A stretch of DNA of 58,917 bases from Aquimarina agarivorans (GCF_000218485.1 NZ_AFPB01000087.1:1-58917), one strand, 5' to 3'; shown: positions 10,218 through 20,119, counted from the stretch's first letter. Translations and numbers: made by a program. The notes: a model not told the origin generated them from the sequence alone.

Positions 10218-10357
10218 ACGTTTATTTTATAAATAGTTGTTAAAGCTAATAAATTAAACGTATTTGAACCACAAAAATTCAGTTAGATAATGCCATTCAA
10301 AACTTAACATCAGTAAGTTTCAAATTTAAAAATTGCTTTTACTACTAGAAACATTTT

Positions 10358-11452
10358 TTATCTTTTTGTTGAGGTTGATACATCTTCAACTGTTGTTTCT
10401 TGCAACTTATCATTTTCAATTTTGATATAATTCCCTTTAGCTACAATAAGTACTCCTAAAAACAAAATTGATAAACTAATCACTAAAATGGTAATGCTTT
10501 TTTTGGAAGCTCCCTTCCATTCTTTTGTCAATATTCCATTAATATTTGCAATCATTATTGCCCCAGTTTCCAAAATAGCAAAACCAACTGAAGTTCCAAG
10601 TTCGCCTAAATGATAAGCCGCTAATCCATATAAAACTAGTGCCGAATCATGGAAAACTGCCATTAAAATGACCAATAAAATTGCCGTAATTACCTCTGGT
10701 TTTGTATAATTTTTCCAAGTATTATTTTTGGTTAGGCGGTATCCGTAAAATAGCATTGTTGAAAGTGTTCCTCCCATAAAAATGGGTAGCAAAACCGCTA
10801 AACGAGCAATCCAAGGTTCGTTCCCAAATTGTAATTCCGCTACTTCTCCAATTTTTCCTAAATTGTTTCCTGTATGGTAGGATAAATTAAAACCTGCCGC
10901 ACAAATGGCTCCAATAACACAAAAAATAATCCCTTGCCTTATTGTTTTTGAATCTCTATTTTTTTCATCAAGTCCCTTACTTTTATCTCGTAAAATTCCG
11001 GCATATCCATTTAAAGCAATCCCGAATACGATAATTGCAATACCCGTCAACATAATATTTCCTACATGAGTTCCAATTACTGTTTCCTGACCTTCAGGCA
11101 CTAAAATTAAAGGTAAAATAGTATCAATAGATGTGATTACGCCTAAAAAGAGACTAAAAGCTAACGCCATTCCAATAGAATTTATACTGTATCCCCAAAG
11201 CATATTTCCTATACCCCAACAAAAACTTAAGCCAAACATGGTAAAAAATATCCAGCTCGGAATTTGAGCATAAATTTCCCACAAATGATCTACCATTGTA
11301 AATGTCAAAATTATTGGTATAACAAAATTGGCTAAAAAGAAAAAACCTCCCCATGTATTTTCCCAGGCAAAGCCTTGAGTATACTTTGAAGGTAATGCAT
11401 ATAAGCCTAATAATAATGCTGAAATAAAAGCTAAAAGAATTCCTAATGACAT
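10358..11452 (-). CDS. rhaT: RhaT-type sugar:proton symporter
   Basis: Inner-membrane transporter of 364 residues resembling the L-rhamnose/H+ symporter RhaT of the drug/metabolite transporter superfamily. Ten hydrophobic helices are visible. Family-typical segments include LGLYALPSKYTQGFAWENTWGGFF at the N terminus (residues 15-38), FCWGIGNMLWGYSINSIGMALAFSL near 80-105, and SVGFAILETGAIMIANINGI near 285. No rhamnose isomerase, kinase, aldolase or regulator is in the window, so rhamnose as the substrate is only an inference from the family. The gene lies 140 bases upstream of the macroglobulin gene on the same strand. Confidence 0.85.
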   Translation of the reverse strand: MSLGILLAFISALLLGLYALPSKYTQGFAWENTWGGFFFLANFVIPIILTFTMVDHLWEIYAQIPSWIFFTMFGLSFCWGIGNMLWGYSINSIGMALAFSLFLGVITSIDTILPLILVPEGQETVIGTHVGNIMLTGIAIIVFGIALNGYAGILRDKSKGLDEKNRDSKTIRQGIIFCVIGAICAAGFNLSYHTGNNLGKIGEVAELQFGNEPWIARLAVLLPIFMGGTLSTMLFYGYRLTKNNTWKNYTKPEVITAILLVILMAVFHDSALVLYGLAAYHLGELGTSVGFAILETGAIMIANINGILTKEWKGASKKSITILVISLSILFLGVLIVAKGNYIKIENDKLQETTVEDVSTSTKR

Positions 11453-11663
11453 GAGGTGAATTTTAAATAATTCTCCTAAAATACTGTTTTATGATCTTAT
11501 AAAATCATATAATTTGGTATTTTTTATAAGAATTGTTCAATTTGGTATTTAAATTATCAATTTTTTATAAGTCTTCTTTATTTAATTTCAAGAATCTTTC
11601 TCATTTTTCTAATTATACCTAAAATCTCAAAAAAATGCCTTCATATACCCAAAACAGTTTGCG

Positions 11664-11671
11664 TATATTTG
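11664..11671 (+). promoter_or_regulatory. Bacteroidota -7 element TATATTTG for purB
   Basis: Exact match to the TAnnTTTG -7 consensus, ending 21 bases before the purB ATG at 11693. No good -33 TTTG was found about 20 bases upstream. The element overlaps an in-frame TTG at 11669, which would therefore be untranscribed; this decides the start in favour of 11693. Confidence 0.6.
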
Positions 11672-11692
11672 CAGCAAATTCAAAAATATCTT

Positions 11693-13039
11693 ATGTCTCA
11701 AATTGCAGCGCTGCAAGCAATATCACCAATTGATGGTAGATATGCAGGAAAAACTCAAGCCTTAAGTGCATTTTTTAGTGAAGAAGCATTAATAAAATAC
11801 CGTGTACGAGTAGAAATCGAATACTTTATAGCTTTATGCGAAATTCCTTTACCACAATTACAAACAATTGATGCCACGGTTTTTCCCAAATTGAGAAAAT
11901 TGTATTCCGAGTTTTCAAGTCAAGATGCTATTAAGATCAAAGAAATTGAAAGCGTTACAAATCATGATGTAAAAGCAGTTGAGTATTTTATTAAAGAGGC
12001 GTTTGATAACCTTGGATTACAAGCTTATAAAGAATTTATCCATTTTGGATTGACATCGCAAGATGTAAATAATACAGCTATACCTTTAAGTATTAAAGAA
12101 GCAATGGCGGAGGTTTACAATCCATCTTTTGATGCTTTAGTATCAAAAATTGATGCTTTAGCATCGGATTGGAGCACCATCCCGTTGTTAGCACGTACTC
12201 ACGGACAACCGGCATCGCCTACACGTTTAGGTAAAGAATTAGATGTTTTTGTAATGCGTTTACAACAACAATTTGATCAGTTAAAAAATATTCCAAATGC
12301 TGCAAAATTCGGAGGAGCAACTGGGAACTTTAATGCTCACCACGTTGCTTATCCTGATATTGATTGGAAAGCTTTTGGAACTAAATTTGTTGAAGAAACT
12401 TTAGGCTTACACCACTCCTTCCCTACCACACAAATTGAACATTACGATCATATGGCTGCTTTATTTGATGCCTTAAAAAGAATAAACACAGTCATTTTAG
12501 ACTTAGATCGAGATATTTGGACGTATGTATCAATGGACTATTTTAAACAAAAAATTAAAAAAGGTGAGGTTGGATCTTCAGCCATGCCACACAAAGTAAA
12601 CCCAATTGATTTTGAAAATAGTGAGGGTAATATCGGGATAGCAAATGCACTATTTGAGCATCTGTCAGCCAAATTACCAGTAAGTAGATTGCAAAGAGAC
12701 CTAACTGACAGTACTGTTTTACGCAATGTTGGCGTACCATTAGGACATACATTAATTGCTTTTCAGTCAAGCTTAAAGGGACTAAATAAATTACTATTAA
12801 ATGAAGATAAACTAGCGCAAGATTTAGAAAATAATTGGGCTGTAGCAGCTGAGGCTATACAAACTATTTTGCGTAGAGAAGCTTATCCAAATCCATATGA
12901 AGCATTAAAAGGATTAACACGTACTAATGAAAAAATAAACGCAAATACGATTGCTAATTTTATTGATACTTTAGATGTTTCGGATACCATCAAAAATGAA
13001 CTTAAGCAAATTACTCCTAGTAACTATACAGGTATTTAA
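11693..13039 (+). CDS. purB: Adenylosuccinate lyase
   Basis: Catalyses two steps of purine synthesis: fumarate release from SAICAR and from adenylosuccinate. The 448-residue protein has the superfamily signature GSSAMPHKVNPIDFENSEGN (around residue 290, with the mobile-loop serine) and the catalytic-region segments ARTHGQPASPTRLGKE and SVTNHDVKAVEYFI. This is the E. coli-like PurB class. The ATG at 11693 (MSQIAALQAISPIDGRY) is chosen over an in-frame TTG at 11669 because the TTG lies inside the promoter element and the protein family starts near SQIAAL. A small membrane-protein gene follows with a TAATG overlap. Confidence 0.97.
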   Translation: MSQIAALQAISPIDGRYAGKTQALSAFFSEEALIKYRVRVEIEYFIALCEIPLPQLQTIDATVFPKLRKLYSEFSSQDAIKIKEIESVTNHDVKAVEYFIKEAFDNLGLQAYKEFIHFGLTSQDVNNTAIPLSIKEAMAEVYNPSFDALVSKIDALASDWSTIPLLARTHGQPASPTRLGKELDVFVMRLQQQFDQLKNIPNAAKFGGATGNFNAHHVAYPDIDWKAFGTKFVEETLGLHHSFPTTQIEHYDHMAALFDALKRINTVILDLDRDIWTYVSMDYFKQKIKKGEVGSSAMPHKVNPIDFENSEGNIGIANALFEHLSAKLPVSRLQRDLTDSTVLRNVGVPLGHTLIAFQSSLKGLNKLLLNEDKLAQDLENNWAVAAEAIQTILRREAYPNPYEALKGLTRTNEKINANTIANFIDTLDVSDTIKNELKQITPSNYTGI

Positions 13040-13251
13040 TGAAAACAAAGCCATACAATAACCGCTTAGTATTTTTGCTAACACCAATTATTTGTATTGG
13101 TTTTATAGTACTTGCTTATAGCGGGTTAATGGATTTTAAAGCAGTGCAAGTCTTATGGACTGTACTGCTTTTTTACTATATATACTTAATTGGATATCTT
13201 TTAAAAGATTTAAGTAAAGCCGCTAAAAATGCTGATTCAATAAAAGATTAA
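13039..13251 (+). CDS. Small two-helix membrane protein
   Basis: A 70-residue protein with two predicted membrane helices (about residues 9-28 and 36-55) and a short charged tail (KDLSKAAKNADSIKD). Its ATG shares the final A of the purB stop codon, so it is almost certainly translated with purB. Its 3' end overlaps the convergent gene at 13223 by 29 bases. I do not recognise a family. The translational coupling is the main reason to think it real. Confidence 0.65.
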   Translation: MKTKPYNNRLVFLLTPIICIGFIVLAYSGLMDFKAVQVLWTVLLFYYIYLIGYLLKDLSKAAKNADSIKD

Positions 13252-13690
13252 TTTGTTGTACATCAGTAAAATTTAGCTTAGTAGTAAATGCATATACTTT
13301 AGACTTCCCCGAAGGTTCATTTTTAATAAGTACAAATTCTTTTTGATTTGGCGCTAAACGCTCGTAGCCGTTTTCGTTCAATTTGGTAAAAGATGCATTT
13401 GCTAAAAACTGTTGTACTTTAGTAACTAAAGCAGCGTTTCCTGATTTATTTTCATCAGAATACACTTCAAAATGAGTCAAACTTGCAATAAAACTTTTAT
13501 AAAATTTAGCATTTTCTTTATTCTGCGAAATCTTTACATTTAGTAATAAAGAAAATAATTTAGGATTCATTTCTGTTTTTTCAATTTCACTTGCGGTATC
13601 AAAAACAGGAAAGTTGTTAACTTGCGCTTTTATTGCAAAAGCAGTTACATATGTTATTATAAATAAAAAGTGACTTTTAAATAGCATCAA
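13223..13690 (-). CDS. Secreted protein, possibly DUF4252-like
   Basis: A 155-residue protein with an N-terminal signal peptide (hydrophobic to about residue 20, then AIKAQ). The body is a single small domain of alternating helix and strand. Short size, periplasmic targeting and the pattern near YKSFIASLTHFEVYSDEN and VYAFTTKLNFTDVQQINLLL recall the DUF4252 family of Bacteroidota, but the match is by eye only. It is convergent with and overlaps the purB-coupled gene. No function can be assigned. Confidence 0.6.
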   Translation of the reverse strand: MMLFKSHFLFIITYVTAFAIKAQVNNFPVFDTASEIEKTEMNPKLFSLLLNVKISQNKENAKFYKSFIASLTHFEVYSDENKSGNAALVTKVQQFLANASFTKLNENGYERLAPNQKEFVLIKNEPSGKSKVYAFTTKLNFTDVQQINLLLNQHF

Positions 13691-14147
13691 AACGTAATAT
13701 TTGTCAAAAGTAGCTTTTTATGTTGAAATACAAATATTTTAGTTTTAAACATATCAAAAGCAACAATAAATTATAATAGTCTGATGTTTAATTGCTCAAA
13801 TAAAAATTAGGATTTCTTTCTTAACAAAATAGGCAAACCTATTGAATAGTAAAATTAACGTTACGCACCATACTAAATTGAAATACAGTTTTAATAGCCT
13901 TTCTATTTTAAGTAATTTGAAAATGATAAGTGAATTGCTTTTAATAAACAAAAGAATGCTGCGTCATTAACTTTGATTTTAGCTTTAATGCATTTAAGTA
14001 ATTAACAATAAATGAATTAAATAAGACTAATTTGAACAGCTAGCAACAAAAAAAAGTGCATTTTTTAAATTATTTTGCGCAATTTCAATAACTAAAAAGC
14101 TACTGCATTAACTATAAAATGATATATTTGATAGCAAAACATCTGGA
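13691..14147. other. 457-base intergenic region
   Basis: Lies between divergent genes. Apart from the promoter element at 14123-14130 I see no gene, repeat or convincing hairpin. It is AT-rich with stops in all frames. Confidence 0.55.
14123..14130 (+). promoter_or_regulatory. Bacteroidota -7 element TATATTTG for the BatA-like gene
   Basis: Exact TAnnTTTG match ending 17 bases before the ATG at 14148, giving a leader of about ten bases. It would drive the BatA-dihydroorotase-membrane protein-esterase unit that ends at the terminator at 18329. Confidence 0.55.
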
Positions 14148-16061
14148 ATGCTATTTAAACACCCTAAAGTCCTTTATGCCTTGTTGGCATTACTCATTCC
14201 TATACTAATCCATTTATTCAAACTTCGGAAATTTAAAAAAACAGCATTTACAAATGTTGCTTTTCTTGAAAAAATACGTTTGCAAACCCGTAAAAGCTCG
14301 CAATTAAAAAAGTGGCTTGTTCTTGGTAGTCGTTTACTGTTGTTAACTGGATTGATATTTGCTTTCGCAGAACCTTATTTCCCCTCGAGTTCAAAAAAAC
14401 AACAACCAGAAAAATACATCATTTATTTGGACAATTCCTTTAGCATGCAAGCAAAAGGCGAAAACGGACCACTACTTAAAAGGGCCATTCAGGAATTGAT
14501 CGAACAAATTAACGAAAATCAGATTATTACATTATTTACAAATAATGAAGTCTTCAAAAATATCCGCATTTCCGAAGCGCAAAATGAATTAATGGATATT
14601 GATTATGTAGCGGAACAATTATCTCCCGATCAACTGTCGCTAAAATTTAAACAACTTTCTAAAGGGAATAAAAACCAGGCTTTCATTGCAATTTCTGATT
14701 TTCAAAAATTAACAAATGCCAGTTATTCAGACTTAGATAAATTTGCAGTTGATGTCATCAAACTTACACCGCAGCAGTTTCAAAATGTAGTTATTGATAG
14801 TTTGCACCTAAAAAACAAAAACAATGAATTGATACTCGAAATATTAGCCTCAAGCAATCAATTCAAACAAAATTTGCCACTTTCGGTATTTAATGGAACT
14901 AATTTAATTGGTAAAGCTGAACTTAATTTTTCTGAAACTAACACTCAAAAAATAGAAATTCCGTTACCTAAAAACACTAATATTAACGGTTATGTACAAA
15001 CTGTAAGTCCTGGGTTAACTTATGATAATACGCGTTATTTTAGTGTTAATACGCCTCCAAAAACTGCCATTTTAGCAATAGGTAGCCCCAATAACAATAG
15101 ATTTTTACAAAAAATTTATACGAGTAAAGAGTTTATTTTCAAAGGAACCTCATTAGCCAATTTAAACTATGCCGATATTAGCACAAGTAATTGTATAATT
15201 ATTAATGAAGTAAATGAACTTTCAAGTGCTTTAAAACAAAATTTAATTTCATTTACCAATCAAGGAGGTATATTGGTTGTGATTCCTGCTAAGGGCGATG
15301 ATAATAAACTTGAAAATTTTTTGAAATCGTCTTATAATATAGAATTTAGGAACCGCAACAGCGCCGAAAAAAAAGTAACGCAAATTTCATTTGAACACCC
15401 TATTTTTAAAAACGTATTTTCAAAACAAATAAAAAATTTTCAATATCCTACGGTTAAGGAAAACTATCAAATCAAAAATGCTCAAAAAGTATTAGGACTT
15501 GAAGACAATACTATTTTTTTAGCGCAAAAAAATAATGTTTATATTTTTTCAGCTCCTTTAAACGAACAAACGACTAATTTTAAGAAGTCGCCATTGATAG
15601 TTCCCTGCTTTTTTAATATTGCCAAGCAAAACACACCGACTTCACAAATAAGCTATAGTATAAATCAGCCCAATGATATTAATATCAATATTACCGATCA
15701 AAATCAGGATAAAGTTCTTCATATAAAGAATGATTTGGAACAATTTATTCCGTTGCAACAGCTATACAAGAATTATGTCAAAATTTCAACAACAAATCTA
15801 CCTCATAAAGCCGGAAATTACGTAGTAACCAGTAATGATAGTATTATCAGCTATATAAGCTACAATTACCCAACAAATGAAAGTAATTTGGTTTATGATG
15901 ACCTATCTACCTTTAAAAACAATAAGCCAAACACCTCAGTAACCACTTACTTTTCTAATGCAAAAGCCAGTTTTAAAATTAAAGAATTATGGAAATGGTT
16001 TCTTATTTTTGCACTAGCTTTTTTAGCAATTGAACTGTTGCTTTTAAAATTTCTAAAATGA
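14148..16061 (+). CDS. BatA/VWA-domain membrane protein
   Basis: A 637-residue inner-membrane protein with the BatA N-terminal module: a first helix and basic stretch (ALLALLIPILIHLFKLRKFK) and a second helix (about 58-76). A von Willebrand factor A-like domain follows with the partial metal-site motif DNSFSM near residue 95. A large periplasmic middle region and a C-terminal helix (about 617-635) complete it. Proteins of this kind are common in Bacteroidota, and the related BatA proteins were linked to aerotolerance. The actual role is unknown. The downstream dihydroorotase-like gene overlaps it by four bases (ATGA). Confidence 0.88.
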   Translation: MLFKHPKVLYALLALLIPILIHLFKLRKFKKTAFTNVAFLEKIRLQTRKSSQLKKWLVLGSRLLLLTGLIFAFAEPYFPSSSKKQQPEKYIIYLDNSFSMQAKGENGPLLKRAIQELIEQINENQIITLFTNNEVFKNIRISEAQNELMDIDYVAEQLSPDQLSLKFKQLSKGNKNQAFIAISDFQKLTNASYSDLDKFAVDVIKLTPQQFQNVVIDSLHLKNKNNELILEILASSNQFKQNLPLSVFNGTNLIGKAELNFSETNTQKIEIPLPKNTNINGYVQTVSPGLTYDNTRYFSVNTPPKTAILAIGSPNNNRFLQKIYTSKEFIFKGTSLANLNYADISTSNCIIINEVNELSSALKQNLISFTNQGGILVVIPAKGDDNKLENFLKSSYNIEFRNRNSAEKKVTQISFEHPIFKNVFSKQIKNFQYPTVKENYQIKNAQKVLGLEDNTIFLAQKNNVYIFSAPLNEQTTNFKKSPLIVPCFFNIAKQNTPTSQISYSINQPNDININITDQNQDKVLHIKNDLEQFIPLQQLYKNYVKISTTNLPHKAGNYVVTSNDSIISYISYNYPTNESNLVYDDLSTFKNNKPNTSVTTYFSNAKASFKIKELWKWFLIFALAFLAIELLLLKFLK

Positions 16062-17317
16062 ATATACTTTTAAAATCTGCCATTATAATTGATCCTAAAT
16101 CGACATTTCACAACCAAAAAGTTGATATTTTAATTATAAATGGACAGATAAAAGCTATTAAAAGCAACTTAGAGTTACCAGATGAAAATATTGAGCTAAT
16201 TCAGTTACAAAATTTGCACGTATCCCAAGGTTGGTTTGATAGTAGTGTTAGCTTTGGAGAACCTGGTTTCGAAGAACGTGAAACTATAAGCAACGGACTA
16301 AATACTGCAGCTAAAAGCGGATTTACAGCCTTGGCTTTACAACCAAACACTAGTCCAATTGCCGATAATGCAGCAGCAATTTCATACGTAAAAAACAAAA
16401 GCCTTGGCTTTGCCACTAAAATTTACCCTATTGGGAGTTTGACACTTCATGGTAAAGGGATTGATTTAGCGGAACTTTTTGATATGCATTCACATCACGC
16501 CTGTAGTTTTGGTAATTATAAGCAGCCAATCAAAAATCCCAATTTATTAAAATTGGCGTTACAATATACTCAGGGATTTGGAGGCTTGGTGCAGTCTTAT
16601 CCACAAAATAATGATGTTGCAGGAAAAGGGGTTGTTAATGAAAATAAAAATAGCACTAAATTAGGTTTAAAGGGGATTCCAAATTTAGCGGAAGAACTGC
16701 AAATAGCTCGCGATCTTTATATTTTAGAATATGCAGGAGGTAAATTACATATCCCAACCATTTCCACTGCAAAATCAGTTGAATTAATTAAAGATGCTAA
16801 AAGTAAGGGGCTCGATGTAAGCTGTAGTGCTGCTGTACACCATCTGTTTTTTGACGATAATGCGTTGGAAGATTTTGATACAAATTTTAAGCTAGCTCCT
16901 CCCTTGCGCACAAAAAAAGATTGCGATGCTTTAATTAGCGGTTTAAATGATGGAATAATTGACATGATTACCTCGGATCATTGCCCTATGGATATTGAAA
17001 ATAAACAGGTAGAATTTGATAACGCAGCCTATGGTACAACTGGACTTGAAAGTGCTTTTTCTGCATTGCTAACTAAGCTTCCGCTAGAAGTGATTGTTGA
17101 CAAGCTTACAGCAGCCAGAAATCGCTTTTGTAGTATTAGTACTGCCATTGCCGAAGGAATTCCTGCCAACTTAAGTCTTTTTACTCCTGACGGATCATTC
17201 ATCTTTGAAAAAAAGCATATCCATTCAACATCCAAAAATTCAGCCTTTTTAAACCAAAAATTGAAAGGTAAAGTTTATGGTATTTATGCCAATAATCAAT
17301 TAGTTTTAAATGACTAG
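16058..17317 (+). CDS. Dihydroorotase homologue with degenerate metal site
   Basis: An amidohydrolase-fold protein of 419 residues closest to class I dihydroorotase (PyrC), the third enzyme of pyrimidine synthesis. The canonical first metal motif DxHxHxREPG is replaced by DSSVSFGEPG near residue 63, so both histidines are gone. The usual HVCHVST-type histidine is replaced as well (LHIPTIST). The later HH pair (AVHHLFF) and the Asp/His motif (TSDHCPMD) remain. This recalls non-catalytic dihydroorotase-like proteins that act as structural partners of aspartate transcarbamoylase, although no pyrB is in the window. It is translationally coupled to the BatA-like gene. The fold assignment is secure; activity is doubtful. 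Confidence 0.88.
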   Translation: MNILLKSAIIIDPKSTFHNQKVDILIINGQIKAIKSNLELPDENIELIQLQNLHVSQGWFDSSVSFGEPGFEERETISNGLNTAAKSGFTALALQPNTSPIADNAAAISYVKNKSLGFATKIYPIGSLTLHGKGIDLAELFDMHSHHACSFGNYKQPIKNPNLLKLALQYTQGFGGLVQSYPQNNDVAGKGVVNENKNSTKLGLKGIPNLAEELQIARDLYILEYAGGKLHIPTISTAKSVELIKDAKSKGLDVSCSAAVHHLFFDDNALEDFDTNFKLAPPLRTKKDCDALISGLNDGIIDMITSDHCPMDIENKQVEFDNAAYGTTGLESAFSALLTKLPLEVIVDKLTAARNRFCSISTAIAEGIPANLSLFTPDGSFIFEKKHIHSTSKNSAFLNQKLKGKVYGIYANNQLVLND

Positions 17318-17325
17318 ATATAATA

Positions 17326-17658
17326 ATGAATAAAAAAACGCCTACTGAAAATGCAAAGTTTAGTGCAATTGCAGCCTATTTTACTTTTATTGGACTCATC
17401 ATTGCATTTTTTGTTAATATAGAAGAGAAGCATGAATTCGCTAATTTTCATATCAGACAATCCTTAAGCATACAAACGCTTTTTTATGCCACTGGTGCAT
17501 TACTGGGCTTATTCCCTTCAACAGCTGCTGGAATAGGGTTTCTTGTATTCTTTTTTATAATTTGGATATTTGGATTTGCCACAGCCTTAAAAAATCAAAC
17601 TACCCCGCTGCCAATAGTTGGTGGTCTTTTTCAAAAACTTTTCAGTTTTATTAAATAA
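17326..17658 (+). CDS. Small membrane protein, DUF4870-like
   Basis: A 110-residue protein with about three hydrophobic helices (around 13-32, 48-65 and 68-88). The motif EFANFHIRQSLSIQ in the first loop resembles the RFHARQSL motif of DUF4870/Tic20-like membrane proteins. It is eight bases after the dihydroorotase-like gene and two bases before the esterase, so it belongs to the same transcription unit. Function is unknown. Confidence 0.75.
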   Translation: MNKKTPTENAKFSAIAAYFTFIGLIIAFFVNIEEKHEFANFHIRQSLSIQTLFYATGALLGLFPSTAAGIGFLVFFFIIWIFGFATALKNQTTPLPIVGGLFQKLFSFIK

Positions 17659-17660
17659 TT

Positions 17661-18317
17661 ATGACCAAAGAATTATCCCTACACCACATAACAAAAGCTG
17701 CTAATAGCACAAAAGATAAACCTGCTGCTTTATTCATGTTCCACGGCTACGGAAGTGATGAAAATGATTTATTTAGCTTTTCAGCAGAATTACCTGAGGA
17801 ACTATTTATTATTTCTGTCCGCGCACCGCAACCTATGCAGCCTTATGGCAATGCTTGGTATACTATTCATTGGGATGGTTCAAACGGGAAATTTAATGAT
17901 ACTGATGAAGCCATAGCATCAAGAGACAAAATTGCAGCATTTATAAAAGAAGCTATTGAAGCTTATAATTTAGATGCCGCCAACATCACACTTTTAGGTT
18001 TTTCACAAGGTTGTATCCTTAGTTTAGCTACTGCATTAAGCTATCCAACATTAGCCAAAAACGTTATTGGATTAAGTGGTTATATTGATCCTGATATGTT
18101 GATTGCAGGTTATGAAACTGCTGATTTTTCTAACCTAAACATATTCATTTCACACGGAACTGTAGATCAAGTCATTCCTATAGAATGGGCACAAAAAACA
18201 CCTGAATTTTTAAATAAATTAGGGTTCAATATTACCTTAAAAGAATATCCTGTAGGACATGGTGTAGCACCGCAAAACTTTTATGACTTGAAAGTATGGT
18301 TACAAAAGCACATTTAA
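17661..18317 (+). CDS. Phospholipase/carboxylesterase family hydrolase
   Basis: An alpha/beta-hydrolase of 218 residues in the phospholipase/carboxylesterase (Abhydrolase_2, acyl-protein thioesterase-like) family. The catalytic triad is visible: Ser115 in GFSQGC, Asp169 in HGTVDQVIP and His200 in VGHGVAP. The oxyanion region is FHGYGSDENDL near residue 28. No signal peptide is present, so it is cytoplasmic and would hydrolyse small carboxyl esters. It is the last gene of the unit and is followed by a clear terminator at 18329-18356. Confidence 0.9.
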   Translation: MTKELSLHHITKAANSTKDKPAALFMFHGYGSDENDLFSFSAELPEELFIISVRAPQPMQPYGNAWYTIHWDGSNGKFNDTDEAIASRDKIAAFIKEAIEAYNLDAANITLLGFSQGCILSLATALSYPTLAKNVIGLSGYIDPDMLIAGYETADFSNLNIFISHGTVDQVIPIEWAQKTPEFLNKLGFNITLKEYPVGHGVAPQNFYDLKVWLQKHI

Positions 18318-18328
18318 TAAATTTTGTA

Positions 18329-18356
18329 TTAACTAAGGTGCTTAGTTAACTTTTTT
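18329..18356 (+). terminator. Rho-independent terminator after the esterase gene
   Basis: Nine-base perfect stem TTAACTAAG/CTTAGTTAA with a 3-base loop (GTG), then a C and six T residues. It lies 12 bases after the esterase stop codon. The T run follows the stem only on the plus strand. Confidence 0.85.
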
Positions 18357-18438
18357 CTAAACAAAAAAGCAGTTAAACCGTTTTTAATATTGATAATTTA
18401 TTTAATGTGATTTTTTATTTGGTATTTTAATTACAGCA

Positions 18439-19617
18439 CTAGTATTCTGTATTTTTAATAGTACTTTTCAAATTCAAATATAACAAGCCTAAAATTGGCC
18501 CTATTGCTAACACCCAATAAACTAATCGACTTGAATAATGAGTTTGCAAATAGCTTAACACTTGAATACTAATAATTGTTATTGAAAACCCAATACAGTT
18601 TACCAATGTTATAGCAGTTCCTTTGTAAGTTAACGGTGCCGATTGAGCCACTAATGTTGATAATTGTGGCGAATCACTAATGACAAACATTCCCCAAACA
18701 AGCATAAATGGCAAAAACAATACCGATGGGGCTATTATAAATAACGGAAATAGCAAACAACAAGTTAATGAACCAATTAAACTTACTTTTGCAATTAATT
18801 GACTGGAGTATTTAGCTGTTAAAATACCGCCCCAAACACATGATATAAATCCAATTCCAATAATTATAAATGACCATAAACTAACGTTTAAGTCACTACT
18901 ATTTATTCGGTTATATAACCCCAAAAAAAAGGGAACAAAAGCCCAAAAAGTATACAGCTCCCACATATGTCCAAAATATCCAAATGACGCTTTTTTAAAT
19001 CCAACTGATTTAAACATTTCAAAAATTACCTTAGGTTGAAATTGAGCTCCAGTCTTATTGTACGCTCCATTCGGAACAAAAAAACCAATTAGTAAAGCTC
19101 CTATAATTGACAATCCTGAGGTTAACCCCACTACCGTATACAGGCTATTTTTTAATGCAATAAAGTTAAAAAAATGTGGAATTGCAGTTCCCAATACTAA
19201 AGTTCCTACCAAAAGACCCAGCGCCCTACCTAAACCATTTTTAAAATGATCAGCCGCCAATTTTATTCCTACAGGATAAATTCCTGCCAAACACACCCCT
19301 GTTATAAATCTAAGCAAAGCAATTGATGTAAAATTGTTCACGGGTATCAATAATCCAGCATTGCTTAACGCAGAAATTAATGCGCAGTACATAAAAACTT
19401 TGGTAGCTAAAAATCGATCAGAGATACTCCACACTGCAAATATTAACGTTCCAATTATAAATCCAAATTGAATAATTGAAGTAAAAACACCTACACTATT
19501 CTCAGGTATTTCATAAGCCAATACTAACTCTGGCATTATAGCGTTTACTGCAAACCAAACCGAAGTGCACATAAACTGTGCAATAACAATAAAAAATAAT
19601 ATTCTGTGACGTTTCAA
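18439..19617 (-). CDS. Major facilitator superfamily transporter
   Basis: A 392-residue integral membrane protein with about twelve hydrophobic helices and the charge pattern of the major facilitator superfamily. The loop between helices 2 and 3 (SISDRFLATKVFM) is the position of the family's GxxxDRxGR motif and keeps the DR. The middle loop near residue 185-200 separates two six-helix halves. The substrate cannot be told from the sequence and no metabolic genes sit beside it. It converges on the esterase gene. Confidence 0.85.
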   Translation of the reverse strand: MKRHRILFFIVIAQFMCTSVWFAVNAIMPELVLAYEIPENSVGVFTSIIQFGFIIGTLIFAVWSISDRFLATKVFMYCALISALSNAGLLIPVNNFTSIALLRFITGVCLAGIYPVGIKLAADHFKNGLGRALGLLVGTLVLGTAIPHFFNFIALKNSLYTVVGLTSGLSIIGALLIGFFVPNGAYNKTGAQFQPKVIFEMFKSVGFKKASFGYFGHMWELYTFWAFVPFFLGLYNRINSSDLNVSLWSFIIIGIGFISCVWGGILTAKYSSQLIAKVSLIGSLTCCLLFPLFIIAPSVLFLPFMLVWGMFVISDSPQLSTLVAQSAPLTYKGTAITLVNCIGFSITIISIQVLSYLQTHYSSRLVYWVLAIGPILGLLYLNLKSTIKNTEY

Positions 19618-19936
19618 TAAATTGGTTTTAGATAATTCTGTTTTTATACTTACTCCGATTTTAAATTATTCAAAATAAAAATCCAGAATTTTTCGTTCGG
19701 ATGATAAAGAAAACATATGCATAGCCTTAGCCACGGTATTGTTCTTATTTTAGAGTTTCAAACGAAAAGGCATCATTTTAAATGGGTAATTTAATATTAG
19801 AAAACGGTATTATAGTATCAGAACTTTAAAAGATAATAATTTAAGTCTTATTATTTAATATTCCTTACTAAAAATGCTTTCTAAAAATTATAATTTTAAG
19901 GATTTGATCTTAAATTTAGTTAAAACATTTTTTAAA

Positions 19937-20119
19937 TTAATGCTTTTGATACCAATTATTAGCTCCTCTTATCAATTCATACAGCTGCCTTTCAAACTCA
20001 TTTTTATTTTTTAAAAGGCGACTATATTTTAAGCATCAAATCTTAAACTTCCCTTTGATGTTTTCTTGAATTTCATCAACTATCCAAATATGATAGTTTT
20101 TACCAACATTATACTTTAG
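19937..20119 (-). pseudogene. Short coding remnant of unknown family
   Basis: The minus strand reads as protein (LKYNVGKNYHIWIVDEIQ, then CLKYSRLLKNKNEFERQL and ELIRGANNWYQKH before the stop at 19937-19939) but is interrupted by a TGA at 20036-20038 and has no start codon. The composition is that of a real gene. I cannot name the family. It sits just upstream of hipBA, consistent with a site of repeated gene gain and loss. Confidence 0.4.

Noticed and set aside
11669..11692. TTG start for purB
   Set aside because: It lies inside the -7 promoter element, and the family begins at the ATG at 11693.
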